NCBI GenBank assembly: GCA_947259235.1
Contig: CAMYLL010000123.1
Span: 1 to 7,477 of the forward strand
Origin: an uncultured Pseudodesulfovibrio sp.
GTDB taxonomy: Bacteria; Desulfobacterota; Desulfovibrionia; Desulfovibrionales; Desulfovibrionaceae
Direction of reading: 5' to 3'
DNA length: 7,477 nt
Below, piece by piece: positions 1-5,447 of the stretch (positions within the stretch are counted from its first letter, which is position 1; the number at the start of each line of letters is the position of its first letter). The notes beneath the pieces are model-generated. The model worked only from the letters and a program-made list of their open reading frames with translations. It did no database searches and had not been told where the DNA came from. Made by a program: the position numbers and the translations under genes.

Positions 1-118
1 GGCCGTGCGCTCCGAAGAACTCACGGCCCCATCCATTGTCATTTCGCCCGAATAGTCAGCGCATTGTTCAATCGTTATGAGCGGTTGCCAGACTTAGCAA
101 CAATATTTTCAAAATGCG
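1..118. other. Left-edge stretch with no recognisable gene
   Basis: No gene can be supported here. One plus-strand frame is open from the window edge to a TAA at 124-126 (about 41 residues), but the translation resembles no family I know and its base composition is more AT-rich than the real genes nearby. A 7-bp inverted repeat (GGCCGTG at 1-7, CACGGCC at 22-28) is visible without a T-tract. A minus-strand ATG at 36 runs off the edge after about 12 codons with no convincing ribosome binding site, so a gene start there cannot be judged. Confidence 0.3.
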
Positions 119-157
119 CCAAATAAAAAGGGGTCAGGTTTTTCAACCTGCCCCCTT
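119..157 (-). terminator. Intrinsic terminator of the tRNA-Arg gene
   Basis: Read on the minus strand, AAGGGG and CCCCTT form the outer stem, a G.A mismatch follows, and CAGGTT/AACCTG form the inner stem closed by a GAAA (GNRA) tetraloop. The hairpin spans 128-157 and is followed by the T-rich run TTTTTATTTGG (complement of 119-129). It begins 10 bp beyond the encoded CCA end of the tRNA, which is the usual place for a single-tRNA transcript to end. Confidence 0.85.
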
Positions 158-166
158 GATATTGCG

Positions 167-243
167 TGGTGCGCCCGAGAGGATTCGAACCTCTGACCTA
201 CGGATTCGTAGTCCGGCACTCTATCCAGCTGAGCTACGGGCGC
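167..243 (-). tRNA. tRNA-Arg (anticodon ACG)
   Basis: The reverse complement folds into a complete 77-nt cloverleaf. The acceptor arms are GCGCCCG and CGGGCGC, the D-arm is GCTCAGCTGGATAGAGT, the anticodon loop is CTACGAA, the T-loop is GTTCGAATC, the discriminator is A, and CCA is genome-encoded (167-169). ACG in the anticodon gives tRNA-Arg, which reads CGU, CGC and CGA after the wobble A is deaminated to inosine. CGC is the favoured Arg codon in the ech genes nearby. One oddity is that the outermost anticodon-stem pair (27-43) is a C.U mismatch; the other four pairs are intact. A promoter lies just upstream and a terminator just downstream, so it is probably transcribed alone or with additional read-through from the gene ending at 295. 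Confidence 0.97.
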
Positions 244-258
244 GCAAACGAAGACCTG

Positions 259-286
259 TTTATGCTCAAGACCCTCGTCTGGTCAA
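259..286 (-). promoter_or_regulatory. Sigma70-type promoter of tRNA-Arg
   Basis: On the minus strand TTGACC (286-281) matches the -35 consensus at 5 of 6 positions. A 16-bp spacer follows, then CATAAA (264-259), a 4 of 6 match to the -10 consensus. The -10 ends 15 nt before the first base of the mature tRNA, giving a short leader for RNase P to remove. The -35 lies just 8 bp past the stop codon of the minus-strand gene at 295-750. Confidence 0.6.
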
Positions 287-294
287 GTGATTTT

Positions 295-750
295 TTAGGA
301 ATTTTCGAATTTTGTCTCGAATCTGTCCTCAAGCCCGCATGTCAGCTGTGCGCTTCTGGCGTGTATCCTGATCAGCTCCGTGTCAGGGTGGGCCGCGAAT
401 TCCTCCATATACGGGTATTTCATTGAAAACCTTTTGACGATGGCGTCGATGGTCTGGTCCTTGCGGATGGGGACGTATACTCCCTGGATGGTCAGGGCCT
501 TTGCTGCGTCCGGGTCGCTCGGCAGCCGGGAGTCCCGACTGTCAATGAGCAGGCTCACATGGGCGCATTTTCTGAGGTTGCGATTCTTGCGCGAGGTTTT
601 CTTCGTCAGGAAGAAAAACTTCATGGACGCATGATCGACAAGGTAGGTCATGAGCGACGTGTATGGCTCGAGACCGTCGAACGTAGCCAGGACGCACAAC
701 TCCTGATTCAGGATCATGTCGTCTATGATTTGCAATTTGTCTTTGCTCAT
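295..750 (-). CDS. Pyridoxamine 5'-phosphate oxidase family protein (FMN-binding split barrel)
   Basis: This 151-residue protein has the length and pattern of a single-domain flavin-binding split barrel. An N-terminal helix (about residues 5-16) is followed by the strand CVLATFDG (19-26), the strands YTSLMTYLVD (30-39) and MKFFFLTKK (43-51), then the typical TSRKNRNLRKCAHVSLLID segment (52-70), where Thr/Ser, Lys and Asn usually contact the FMN phosphate in this superfamily. A later strand, ALTIQGVYVPI (85-95), precedes a helical part, and ELIRIHARSAQL (125-136) forms the last strand. Members bind FMN (some bind F420 or heme) and are mostly uncharacterised reductases or oxidases, so a role in vitamin B6 synthesis should not be assumed from the family name. 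The ATG at 750 lacks a clear Shine-Dalgarno but lies about 27 nt downstream of the expected start site of a TATAAT promoter. It is transcribed divergently from the 841-1524 gene. Fold assignment is fairly sure; substrate is unknown. Confidence 0.82.
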   Translation of the reverse strand: MSKDKLQIIDDMILNQELCVLATFDGLEPYTSLMTYLVDHASMKFFFLTKKTSRKNRNLRKCAHVSLLIDSRDSRLPSDPDAAKALTIQGVYVPIRKDQTIDAIVKRFSMKYPYMEEFAAHPDTELIRIHARSAQLTCGLEDRFETKFENS

Positions 751-763
751 GGAAAGAAGCTAT

Positions 764-780
764 GACGGCAACGAACCGTC
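764..780. repeat. Short inverted repeat in the divergent promoter region
   Basis: GACGG (764-768) and CCGTC (776-780) form a 17-bp dyad with a 7-base centre. It lies between the overlapping -10 elements (785-792) and the ATG at 750, so it falls in the 5' untranslated region of the minus-strand gene and upstream of the plus-strand -10. It could be an operator half-site pair or a small RNA hairpin. The arms are only 5 bp, so chance is possible. Confidence 0.3.
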
Positions 781-784
781 CGCC

Positions 785-792
785 ATTATAAC
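785..792. promoter_or_regulatory. Overlapping divergent -10 elements
   Basis: The 8 bases ATTATAAC carry a perfect TATAAT on the minus strand (790-785) and TATAAC, 5 of 6 to consensus, on the plus strand (787-792). The two elements overlap by 4 bp and face the two flanking genes. The -35 elements are weak on both sides: the best plus-strand candidate is ATGACG (762-767) with a long 19-bp spacer, and on the minus strand nothing good sits at 16-18 bp. Transcription in both directions from this point is an inference. It would give leaders of roughly 27 nt for the minus gene and 42 nt for the plus gene. Confidence 0.45.
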
Positions 793-794
793 CT

Positions 795-822
795 GCGCCG
801 ACGCGGTTTTTTGTCGTCGCGC
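795..822 (+). other. Possible leader hairpin before the 841 gene
   Basis: GCG-C-CGACG (795-803) can pair with CGTCG-CGC (815-822), leaving one bulged C and an 11-base loop containing six T residues. It would sit at the 5' end of the transcript, with its 3' arm ending 18 nt before the ATG at 841. It could affect ribosome access, but there is no independent support and no known riboswitch pattern. Confidence 0.25.
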
Positions 823-840
823 AAATCACAGCGAGCTTGC

Positions 841-1524
841 ATGGACTCATCGCCCCTTGAAGAGATCATAAGAAAAACCGAGTCGCTGCTGACCGACGTC
901 CTCGCAGTCGCAGACCCCGCCCTGGCCCGCGTGGCCTGGACCGGAGGCAAAGACTCCACCGTGGTCCTCTTCATCTGGAAAACCTTGCTCGATCATTACG
1001 GCCTGGGCCCGGTGCGGGCCATCACTCTTGACACGGGCTGCAAGTTCCCGGAGGTCATTGCCTTCCGCGACCGGCTGGCCCGGGAGTGGGGTGTTGATCT
1101 GCATGTGGCCCGCCCAACGGTTGCCCTCGGGGACTATCCGATGGCCCGGGACGTTGTGGCCTGCTGTCGCGACCTCAAGGTCGAGCCTCTGGCCCGGGCC
1201 GTGAGAGAGACCGGAACTACCCACCTGCTCACCGGCATTCGCCGCGACGAACACCCGGACAGGGCGGACCGCCAGCCCCTAGAGCCGCGAGACAACCCGG
1301 CCCATGTCATGGTCAATCCGCTGCTCCAGTGGACGGAAACCGACATATGGGCTTTTCACACCCTCTTCGACCTGCCGCATTGCGAACTGTACGACCTCGG
1401 TTACCGCTCCCTGGGCTGTCAGCCCTGCACGACCCGGCCCGGCCATGGGGACGGTGAGCGGGGCGGTCGGCGCAAGGCCAAGGAGTGCTCGCTCAGGACC
1501 CTCACCAGCCTCGGATATTTCTGA
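841..1524 (+). CDS. APS/PAPS reductase-family protein with four-Cys Fe-S signature
   Basis: This 227-residue protein belongs to the sulfonucleotide reductase/ATP-sulfurylase-small-subunit superfamily. Visible motifs are the PP-loop WTGGKDST (33-40), LDTGCKFPE (63-71), GIRRDEHPDRA (132-142), NPLLQWTETDIW (159-170) and LGCQPCTTRP (191-200). Cys108-Cys109 plus Cys193-x2-Cys196 match the CC...CxxC pattern that binds [4Fe-4S] in APS reductases. KECSL (214-218) corresponds to the catalytic ECGL/ECGI motif near the C-terminus, with Cys216 as nucleophile. It would act in the cytoplasm, reducing APS or PAPS to sulfite with thioredoxin-type donors; no thioredoxin domain is fused. The PP-loop GGKDS is more like CysD than like classical CysH, so another reaction on an adenylyl substrate remains possible. 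I chose ATG 841 rather than the in-frame TTG at 811: 841 has a weak GCGAG upstream, and the codons from 811 lie within the putative leader. The next gene is 328 bp away, so it is not in the ech operon. Confidence 0.85.
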   Translation: MDSSPLEEIIRKTESLLTDVLAVADPALARVAWTGGKDSTVVLFIWKTLLDHYGLGPVRAITLDTGCKFPEVIAFRDRLAREWGVDLHVARPTVALGDYPMARDVVACCRDLKVEPLARAVRETGTTHLLTGIRRDEHPDRADRQPLEPRDNPAHVMVNPLLQWTETDIWAFHTLFDLPHCELYDLGYRSLGCQPCTTRPGHGDGERGGRRKAKECSLRTLTSLGYF

Positions 1525-1556
1525 TCACGTCAGAAATCATTCGTTCTCTTTCGCCT

Positions 1557-1594
1557 GGGAGATATTCCCGATCCTATTCGGGAAAAATTCTCCC
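1557..1594. terminator. Nested dyad, possible terminator after the 841-1524 gene
   Basis: GGGAGA (1557-1562) pairs with TCTCCC (1589-1594), and inside it TTCCCGA (1565-1571) pairs with TCGGGAA (1578-1584) around a 6-base loop. The two stems are separated by small internal loops (TA and AAAAT-like bases). It starts 33 bp after the TGA of the preceding gene. The following bases (GATATTTCTC) are only moderately T-rich, so it is a poor textbook intrinsic terminator. It could instead be a regulator site in the long region ahead of echA. Confidence 0.4.
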
Positions 1595-1712
1595 GATATT
1601 TCTCTACCTTTGGCGTTCACATTCCGCGATGGAACCGCCGCATCTGTTTTTTACAAAAAAGTAAGGGTAGTTAGAGAAATGAAATTGCGAGCGTTTTTCA
1701 GCGCCGGGGGTC

Positions 1713-1741
1713 TTGACCAATCGATTAACTTCCCCTAATAG
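1713..1741 (+). promoter_or_regulatory. echA: Candidate promoter of the ech operon
   Basis: TTGACC (1713-1718), a 17-bp spacer containing the 8-bp palindrome AATCGATT (1719-1726), and TAATAG (1736-1741) form a reasonable sigma70-type promoter with a good -35 and a weaker -10. A run of six T, AC, then six A (1647-1660) lies upstream and could bend the DNA. Predicted transcription would start near 1748 and give a leader of about 105 nt. Just after the -10, two mutually exclusive 5-bp dyads overlap (TAGCC/GGCTA at 1739-1759, CCCTT/AAGGG at 1742-1763). I found no convincing sigma54 element or Rex/Fnr-type box. Confidence 0.4.
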
Positions 1742-1781
1742 CCCTTGTTTACTAGGCTAAGGGTAAGGTGCATTCGCACTC

Positions 1782-1808
1782 GAAAACGGTTGGAGGTGAT
1801 CCGTTTTC
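1782..1808 (+). promoter_or_regulatory. echA leader hairpin with a long anti-SD match in its loop
   Basis: GAAAACGG (1782-1789) and CCGTTTTC (1801-1808) form a perfect 8-bp stem around an 11-base loop. GGAGGTGATCC (1792-1802), covering most of the loop and the first two bases of the 3' arm, is a perfect complement of the 16S rRNA tail GGATCACCTCC, far stronger than the site directly before echA (GAGGT at 1844-1848). No ATG lies at normal distance. The nearest start is GTG 1811, opening a 9-codon frame that stops at 1840. A smaller hairpin, GTGC-ATTC-GCAC (1768-1779), precedes it. Confidence 0.45.
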
Positions 1809-1810
1809 CG

Positions 1811-1840
1811 GTGTCCGTTGTACTCGTGTCAATCTTCTGA
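1811..1840 (+). other. Possible 9-codon leader peptide upstream of echA
   Basis: GTG at 1811 opens the frame MSVVLVSIF with a TGA at 1838-1840, ending 12 bp before the echA ATG. It follows the strong Shine-Dalgarno-like GGAGGT (1792-1797) by 13 nt, longer than the usual 5-10 nt spacing. It could couple translation into echA, but such a short frame with a GTG start easily arises by chance. Confidence 0.15.
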
Positions 1841-1852
1841 AACGAGGTCATC

Positions 1853-3748
1853 ATGTCGAATCTGCTGTTCCTTCTCATTCTTCTTCCCGCAGTGGCTGCG
1901 CTGGTCTGCTACTTCGTACGGTCGAGTGCCGTGCGGACGCTGACCGTCGTCGCCACCGGTGCGATCCTCACGATCGCATCGCTGGCGCTGCTGGGGCAGG
2001 GGACATTCGAACCGCTCGCCGTCGGGTCGTTCCTGGGCATCAGCAGCGATTTCCTGGTCACAATCCTGGACTTCGCGTTGCTGGGCGTCATCTTTGCTTA
2101 TGGTATCAAACACAAGAACCTGCTGATCCAGGGCTTCACCTTGGCCCAGGCAGTACTTCTGGCGTGGTTTGAACTGGTCGTTGTCGAGCACGCTGCGGTC
2201 CCCGCGCTTGTCGGCGATCAACTGTCGCTGATCATGGTCCTTGTGGTCTCCATTATCGGTTCCCTCATCTGTATCTTCGCCATTCCTTATATGAAGGAAC
2301 ATGAAGAGCACCTGCACCTGAAGAAATCCCGTCAGCCGAGGTTTTTCCTTTTCCTCCTGCTGTTCCTGGGAGCTATGAACGGTCTGGTTTTGTCCAACAA
2401 CATCCTGTGGCTCTATTTCTTCTTTGAAGTCACCACCCTTTGCTCCTTCATGCTCATCGGCCACGACGCCACCGAGATAGCGACCAAGAACTCGGTCCGC
2501 GCCCTGTGGATGAACTCCCTGGGCGGTCTCGCCTTTGTGGTGGGCATGATGCTGGTCTACTCCAAGACCGCAACCCTGGACATCTCCGCCATCCTGGCCG
2601 CAGGCCCGCAGGGCGCGTTGATGGTCACCGGCATCGGCTTCCTGTGCCTGGCCGGGTTCACCAAGGCGGCCCAGATTCCGTTCCAGAGCTGGCTGCTCGG
2701 CGCCATGGTCGCGCCGACCCCGGTCTCCGCGCTGCTGCACTCCTCGACCATGGTCAAGGCGGGCGTCTACGTGGTGCTGCGCTTCGCTCCGGCCTATGTC
2801 GGAACGCTGCTCTCCGATGGCGTGGCCGTGTGCGGCGCCTTCACCTTCGTCGCCTGCGCCGCCCTGTGTATCGGCCAGTCCAACGGCAAGAAGATCCTGG
2901 CCTATTCCACGGTCTCCAACCTCGGGCTGATCATCTGCTGCGCCGGAATCAACACCCCCCTCGCCATCACGGCGGCGGTGATGCTGATCATCTTCCATGC
3001 CATCTCCAAGTCGCTGCTCTTCCTGTGCGTGGGCACCATCGAGCAGGCCATCGGCTCTCGCGACATCGAGGACATGCGCGGCCTGTACGCCAAGTACCCC
3101 CGCACCGCGACCATCACCATCATCGGCATCCTGACCATGCTCCTGCCTCCCTTCGGCGTGCTGATGAGCAAGTGGATGGCCATCGAGGCCGCGTCCTCCA
3201 ACATCTACGTCATCGTCATGCTGGCCATGGGTTCAGCCCTGACGGTCGTCTACTGGGCCCGCTGGGGCGGATCGCTCATGGCCACCCGGGCCGAGGGCGC
3301 CGTGCCCGAGAAGCAGGCCGCGCTGATCCGCATGCCGCTGACCGTGCTGTGCCTTGGTGCTGTGGTCCTGTCCATGGCCTCGCCGTGGATCTACAACTCC
3401 ATGCTCGCGCCCATGTTCAACGCGCCGCCGTTTACCGTTAGCCTTGGCTCCCTTGACGCGGCCACCGGCTCCTTTGCCGTTGTCCCGCTGTTCATCGTCC
3501 TCGGTCTGGGTGCGCTCTACGCGGTCAAGGCCGCGTCCGGCTTCCGCAAGGTCAAGATCGTGGCTCCCTACCTCTCCGGCTCCAACGTCGGCGAAGAGGG
3601 AACCTACATCGGCCCCATGAACGGCCATGTCCCGTTTGCTGCTGGTAACATGTACCTGGGCGAGCTGTTCGCCGAAGGCAAGCTCACGCCCATCTTCAAC
3701 GCGCTGGCGGTCGCTTTGATCGTGCTCATGCTGGGAGGGGCTCTCTAA
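1853..3748 (+). CDS. echA: Ech hydrogenase subunit EchA (NuoL/antiporter-like membrane subunit)
   Basis: This 631-residue multi-spanning protein is the antiporter-like subunit thought to move protons or Na+ across the cytoplasmic membrane when Ech transfers electrons. It is close in size to NuoL (about 613 in E. coli). It has a hydrophobic N-terminus from residue 3, roughly 14 or more membrane helices, and a final helix at about 611-631. Residues aligning with channel residues of the family are visible: Glu192 in FFEVTTLCSFMLIGH, Lys271 in GFTKAAQIPFQSWL, His296 and Lys302 in ALLHSSTMVKAGVYV, His382 and Lys386 in FHAISKSLLF, and Lys440 in PFGVLMSKW. A His/Glu/Lys-rich loop (KEHEEHLHLKK, 148-158) is on the predicted cytoplasmic side, and a polar segment (563-608) precedes the last helix. 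The start at ATG 1853 has GAGGT 4 nt upstream. It is first in the operon and its TAA overlaps the echB ATG by one base. Confidence 0.95.
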   Translation: MSNLLFLLILLPAVAALVCYFVRSSAVRTLTVVATGAILTIASLALLGQGTFEPLAVGSFLGISSDFLVTILDFALLGVIFAYGIKHKNLLIQGFTLAQAVLLAWFELVVVEHAAVPALVGDQLSLIMVLVVSIIGSLICIFAIPYMKEHEEHLHLKKSRQPRFFLFLLLFLGAMNGLVLSNNILWLYFFFEVTTLCSFMLIGHDATEIATKNSVRALWMNSLGGLAFVVGMMLVYSKTATLDISAILAAGPQGALMVTGIGFLCLAGFTKAAQIPFQSWLLGAMVAPTPVSALLHSSTMVKAGVYVVLRFAPAYVGTLLSDGVAVCGAFTFVACAALCIGQSNGKKILAYSTVSNLGLIICCAGINTPLAITAAVMLIIFHAISKSLLFLCVGTIEQAIGSRDIEDMRGLYAKYPRTATITIIGILTMLLPPFGVLMSKWMAIEAASSNIYVIVMLAMGSALTVVYWARWGGSLMATRAEGAVPEKQAALIRMPLTVLCLGAVVLSMASPWIYNSMLAPMFNAPPFTVSLGSLDAATGSFAVVPLFIVLGLGALYAVKAASGFRKVKIVAPYLSGSNVGEEGTYIGPMNGHVPFAAGNMYLGELFAEGKLTPIFNALAVALIVLMLGGAL

Positions 3749-4596
3749 TGGAAACGCTTATTCTCGTCATCATCGGCCTTGTGGCCGGTCCTCTGCTCGG
3801 CGGTCTGATCGCCGGTCTCGACCGTCGGGTCACCGCCTGGTTCCAGTCCCGCCAGGGGCCGCCGATCATGCAGGCCTTCTACGATGTGGCCAAGCTGTTC
3901 GGCAAAGAGAAGATGGTCGTCAACCAGTGGCAGATCCTGTGCGCCTGGGTGTACATGATCGCCGCCGCCGCGTCGGTCGGGCTGTTCTTCGCCCAGGGCG
4001 ACCTGCTGCTCATCTTCTTCGTGCAGGCCGTGGGCGCGGTGTTCCTGGTCATGGGCGCCATGTCCGCCAAGTCGCCTTACTCCCAGGTCGGCGCACAGCG
4101 CGAGCTGATGCAGATCCTGGCTTACGAGCCGGTGCTCATCCTCGTGTTCGTCGGCATCTATCTGGTCACCGGCAGCTTCTCCATCGAGGCCGTCTGGCAG
4201 CTGGACCAGCCCCTGCTGGCGAAGATGCCGCTGCTGTACCTGGCGCTGGGCTATGCCCTGACCATCAAGCTGCGCAAGTCTCCCTTCGACTTCTCCACCT
4301 CCCATCACGGGCATCAGGAGCTGGTCAAGGGCGTGCTCACCGAATACTCCGGCCCCTACCTGGCCCTGATCGAGATCGCCCACTGGTACGAGACCGTCCT
4401 GGTCCTGGGCCTGTGCGCGCTGTTCTGGTCCACCAACGTGGCCTACATGGCCGTGCTGCTGCTGGCCACTTACATGCTCGAAATCCTTGTGGACAACACC
4501 ATGGCCCGCATGACCTGGCGTTGGATGCTCAAGCGCGTCTGGCTGCTTGGCATGGGCATGTCCGTTGTTAACCTCATCTGGCTGTACGCGGGGTAA
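3748..4596 (+). CDS. echB: Ech hydrogenase subunit EchB (NuoH-like membrane subunit)
   Basis: This 282-residue integral membrane protein of the NuoH/HycD/EchB family anchors the hydrogenase peripheral arm and links redox chemistry to the membrane channel. Family signatures are clear. GLDRRVTAWFQSRQGPP (23-39) and QAFYDVAKLFGKE (42-54) form the first cytoplasmic loop. AKSPYSQVGAQRELMQILAYEP (107-128) carries conserved charged residues Arg118, Glu119 and Glu127. SPFDFSTSHHGHQELVKG (178-195) is followed by EYSGPYLALIEIAHWYE (199-215), with the Glu/Asp/His residues typical of the quinone-cavity-like loop that in Ech has no quinone. About 8 hydrophobic helices are present. The ATG lies in TAATG, overlapping the echA stop, with GGGAGGGG (3733-3740) as ribosome site, so translational coupling to echA is likely. 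Length fits the family and nothing appears missing. Confidence 0.95.
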   Translation: METLILVIIGLVAGPLLGGLIAGLDRRVTAWFQSRQGPPIMQAFYDVAKLFGKEKMVVNQWQILCAWVYMIAAAASVGLFFAQGDLLLIFFVQAVGAVFLVMGAMSAKSPYSQVGAQRELMQILAYEPVLILVFVGIYLVTGSFSIEAVWQLDQPLLAKMPLLYLALGYALTIKLRKSPFDFSTSHHGHQELVKGVLTEYSGPYLALIEIAHWYETVLVLGLCALFWSTNVAYMAVLLLATYMLEILVDNTMARMTWRWMLKRVWLLGMGMSVVNLIWLYAG

Positions 4597-4599
4597 GTT

Positions 4600-5043
4600 A
4601 TGTTCGGTTCATTTATCAAGAAATCTCGCGCCAAGTCACCGTGGATCATTCATTTTGACTGCGGTAGCTGTAACGGCTGCGACATTGAGGTCCTGGCCTG
4701 CCTGACCCCTCTCTACGATGTGGAGCGGTTCGGCGTTGTCAACGTGGGCAACCCCAAGCACGCCGATGTGCTGCTGGTCACCGGAACGGTGAACCACCGC
4801 AACAAGAAGGTGCTCAAGAACATCTACGACCAGATGCCCGAGCCCAAGGCCGTCATCGCCATCGGCGCGTGCGGCAATACCGGCGGCGTCTTCCGCGAGG
4901 CCTACAACGTGGTCGGCGGCGTCGATCAGGTTATCCCCGTAGACGTCTACGTGCCCGGCTGCCCGGCCAAGCCCGAAGCCATCATCGACGGCGTTGTCGT
5001 CGGCCTTGGCAAGTTCGCTCAAAAAGTGGAAGAAGCCGACTAG
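4600..5043 (+). CDS. echC: Ech hydrogenase small subunit EchC (NuoB-like, proximal [4Fe-4S])
   Basis: This 147-residue protein is the [NiFe] hydrogenase small subunit of the NuoB/HycG/CooL type, a soluble protein on the cytoplasmic side with a single proximal [4Fe-4S] cluster next to the Ni-Fe site. FDCGSCNGCDIEVLA (19-33) gives the first two ligands, Cys24 and Cys27 (Cys21 and Cys34 are extra). Cys91 in AIGACGNTGGVF and Cys121 in VPGCPAKPEAI complete the four. It lacks the Tat signal and the two additional clusters of periplasmic uptake hydrogenase small subunits, as expected for a group 4 enzyme. It starts 3 bp after echB with only a weak GGGG upstream of ATG 4600, so its translation probably depends on ribosomes arriving from echB. 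A 24-bp gap leads to echD. Confidence 0.96.
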   Translation: MFGSFIKKSRAKSPWIIHFDCGSCNGCDIEVLACLTPLYDVERFGVVNVGNPKHADVLLVTGTVNHRNKKVLKNIYDQMPEPKAVIAIGACGNTGGVFREAYNVVGGVDQVIPVDVYVPGCPAKPEAIIDGVVVGLGKFAQKVEEAD

Positions 5044-5067
5044 GCTGCCCGCAAGAGGTGAAATATC

Positions 5068-5436
5068 GTGATAGGTAAAGTGATAGATGTGACCGTCGAC
5101 AACGTTGTCGGCGAGGTCATGAAAATGAAAAACGACGGGCACAGGCTGGTCACGTTCTCGACCTACCAGGAAGGCGAGGACGGTCTGGGCATCCTGTACC
5201 ATTTCGACAAGGAACTCGAAACCACCCACCTGCGCATGACGGTCAAGCGCGACGCTCCCATCCCGAGCGTCTCCGGCGTCTACTTCGCCGCGCTGCTGGT
5301 GGAGAACGAGATTCGCGACCAGTGGGACGTCAAGTTCGACGGCCTGGTCCTTGACTTCAACCGCTCGCTCTATCTCGACCCGGAGGTCACCCAGGTTCCC
5401 CTGGTCTCCAACGTCAAGATCGAGCCCAAGAAATAG
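5068..5436 (+). CDS. echD: Ech hydrogenase subunit EchD (NuoC-like)
   Basis: This 122-residue protein matches the short NuoC/30-kDa-like subunit of Ech. The best family signature is VENEIRDQWDVKFDGLVLD (86-104), equivalent to the ERE-x-D-x-x-G-x-x-F region of complex I 30-kDa subunits, after the strands RLVTFSTYQ, LGILYHFD and HLRMTVKR. It binds no cofactor and is thought to help hold the small and large subunits together. The start is GTG 5068, supported by AGAGGTG (5054-5060) seven bases upstream; no nearby in-frame ATG would keep the conserved N-terminal strand. There are 24 bp before it and 11 bp after it. This is the least conserved Ech subunit, so its assignment rests on both the motif and its position between echC and echE. 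Confidence 0.92.
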   Translation: MIGKVIDVTVDNVVGEVMKMKNDGHRLVTFSTYQEGEDGLGILYHFDKELETTHLRMTVKRDAPIPSVSGVYFAALLVENEIRDQWDVKFDGLVLDFNRSLYLDPEVTQVPLVSNVKIEPKK

Positions 5437-5447
5437 GGGAGGCTGAC

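Noticed and set aside
1611..1652. Second possible terminator: GGCG/CGCC hairpin followed by six T
   Set aside because: The stem is short and interrupted and the T-run starts 7 bases after it, too far for a normal intrinsic terminator.
1679..1738. 19-codon plus-strand frame starting at ATG 1679
   Set aside because: No Shine-Dalgarno, and it overlaps the candidate ech promoter.
1768..2172. GTG-started frame overlapping the start of echA
   Set aside because: It runs out of frame through echA, encodes a Arg/His/Gly-rich chain with no family resemblance, and its GTG lies in a small hairpin.
1829..2998. 389-residue minus-strand open frame opposite echA
   Set aside because: Its composition (Gln, Asp, Gly, Arg, His rich, no hydrophobic core) is that of an antisense shadow of a membrane protein gene, and echA is certain.
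2440..3441. 333-residue plus-strand open frame inside echA (and a similar one at 3927-4571 inside echB)
   Set aside because: These are Arg/His/Pro-rich out-of-frame readings of real membrane protein genes, without ribosome sites or known motifs.
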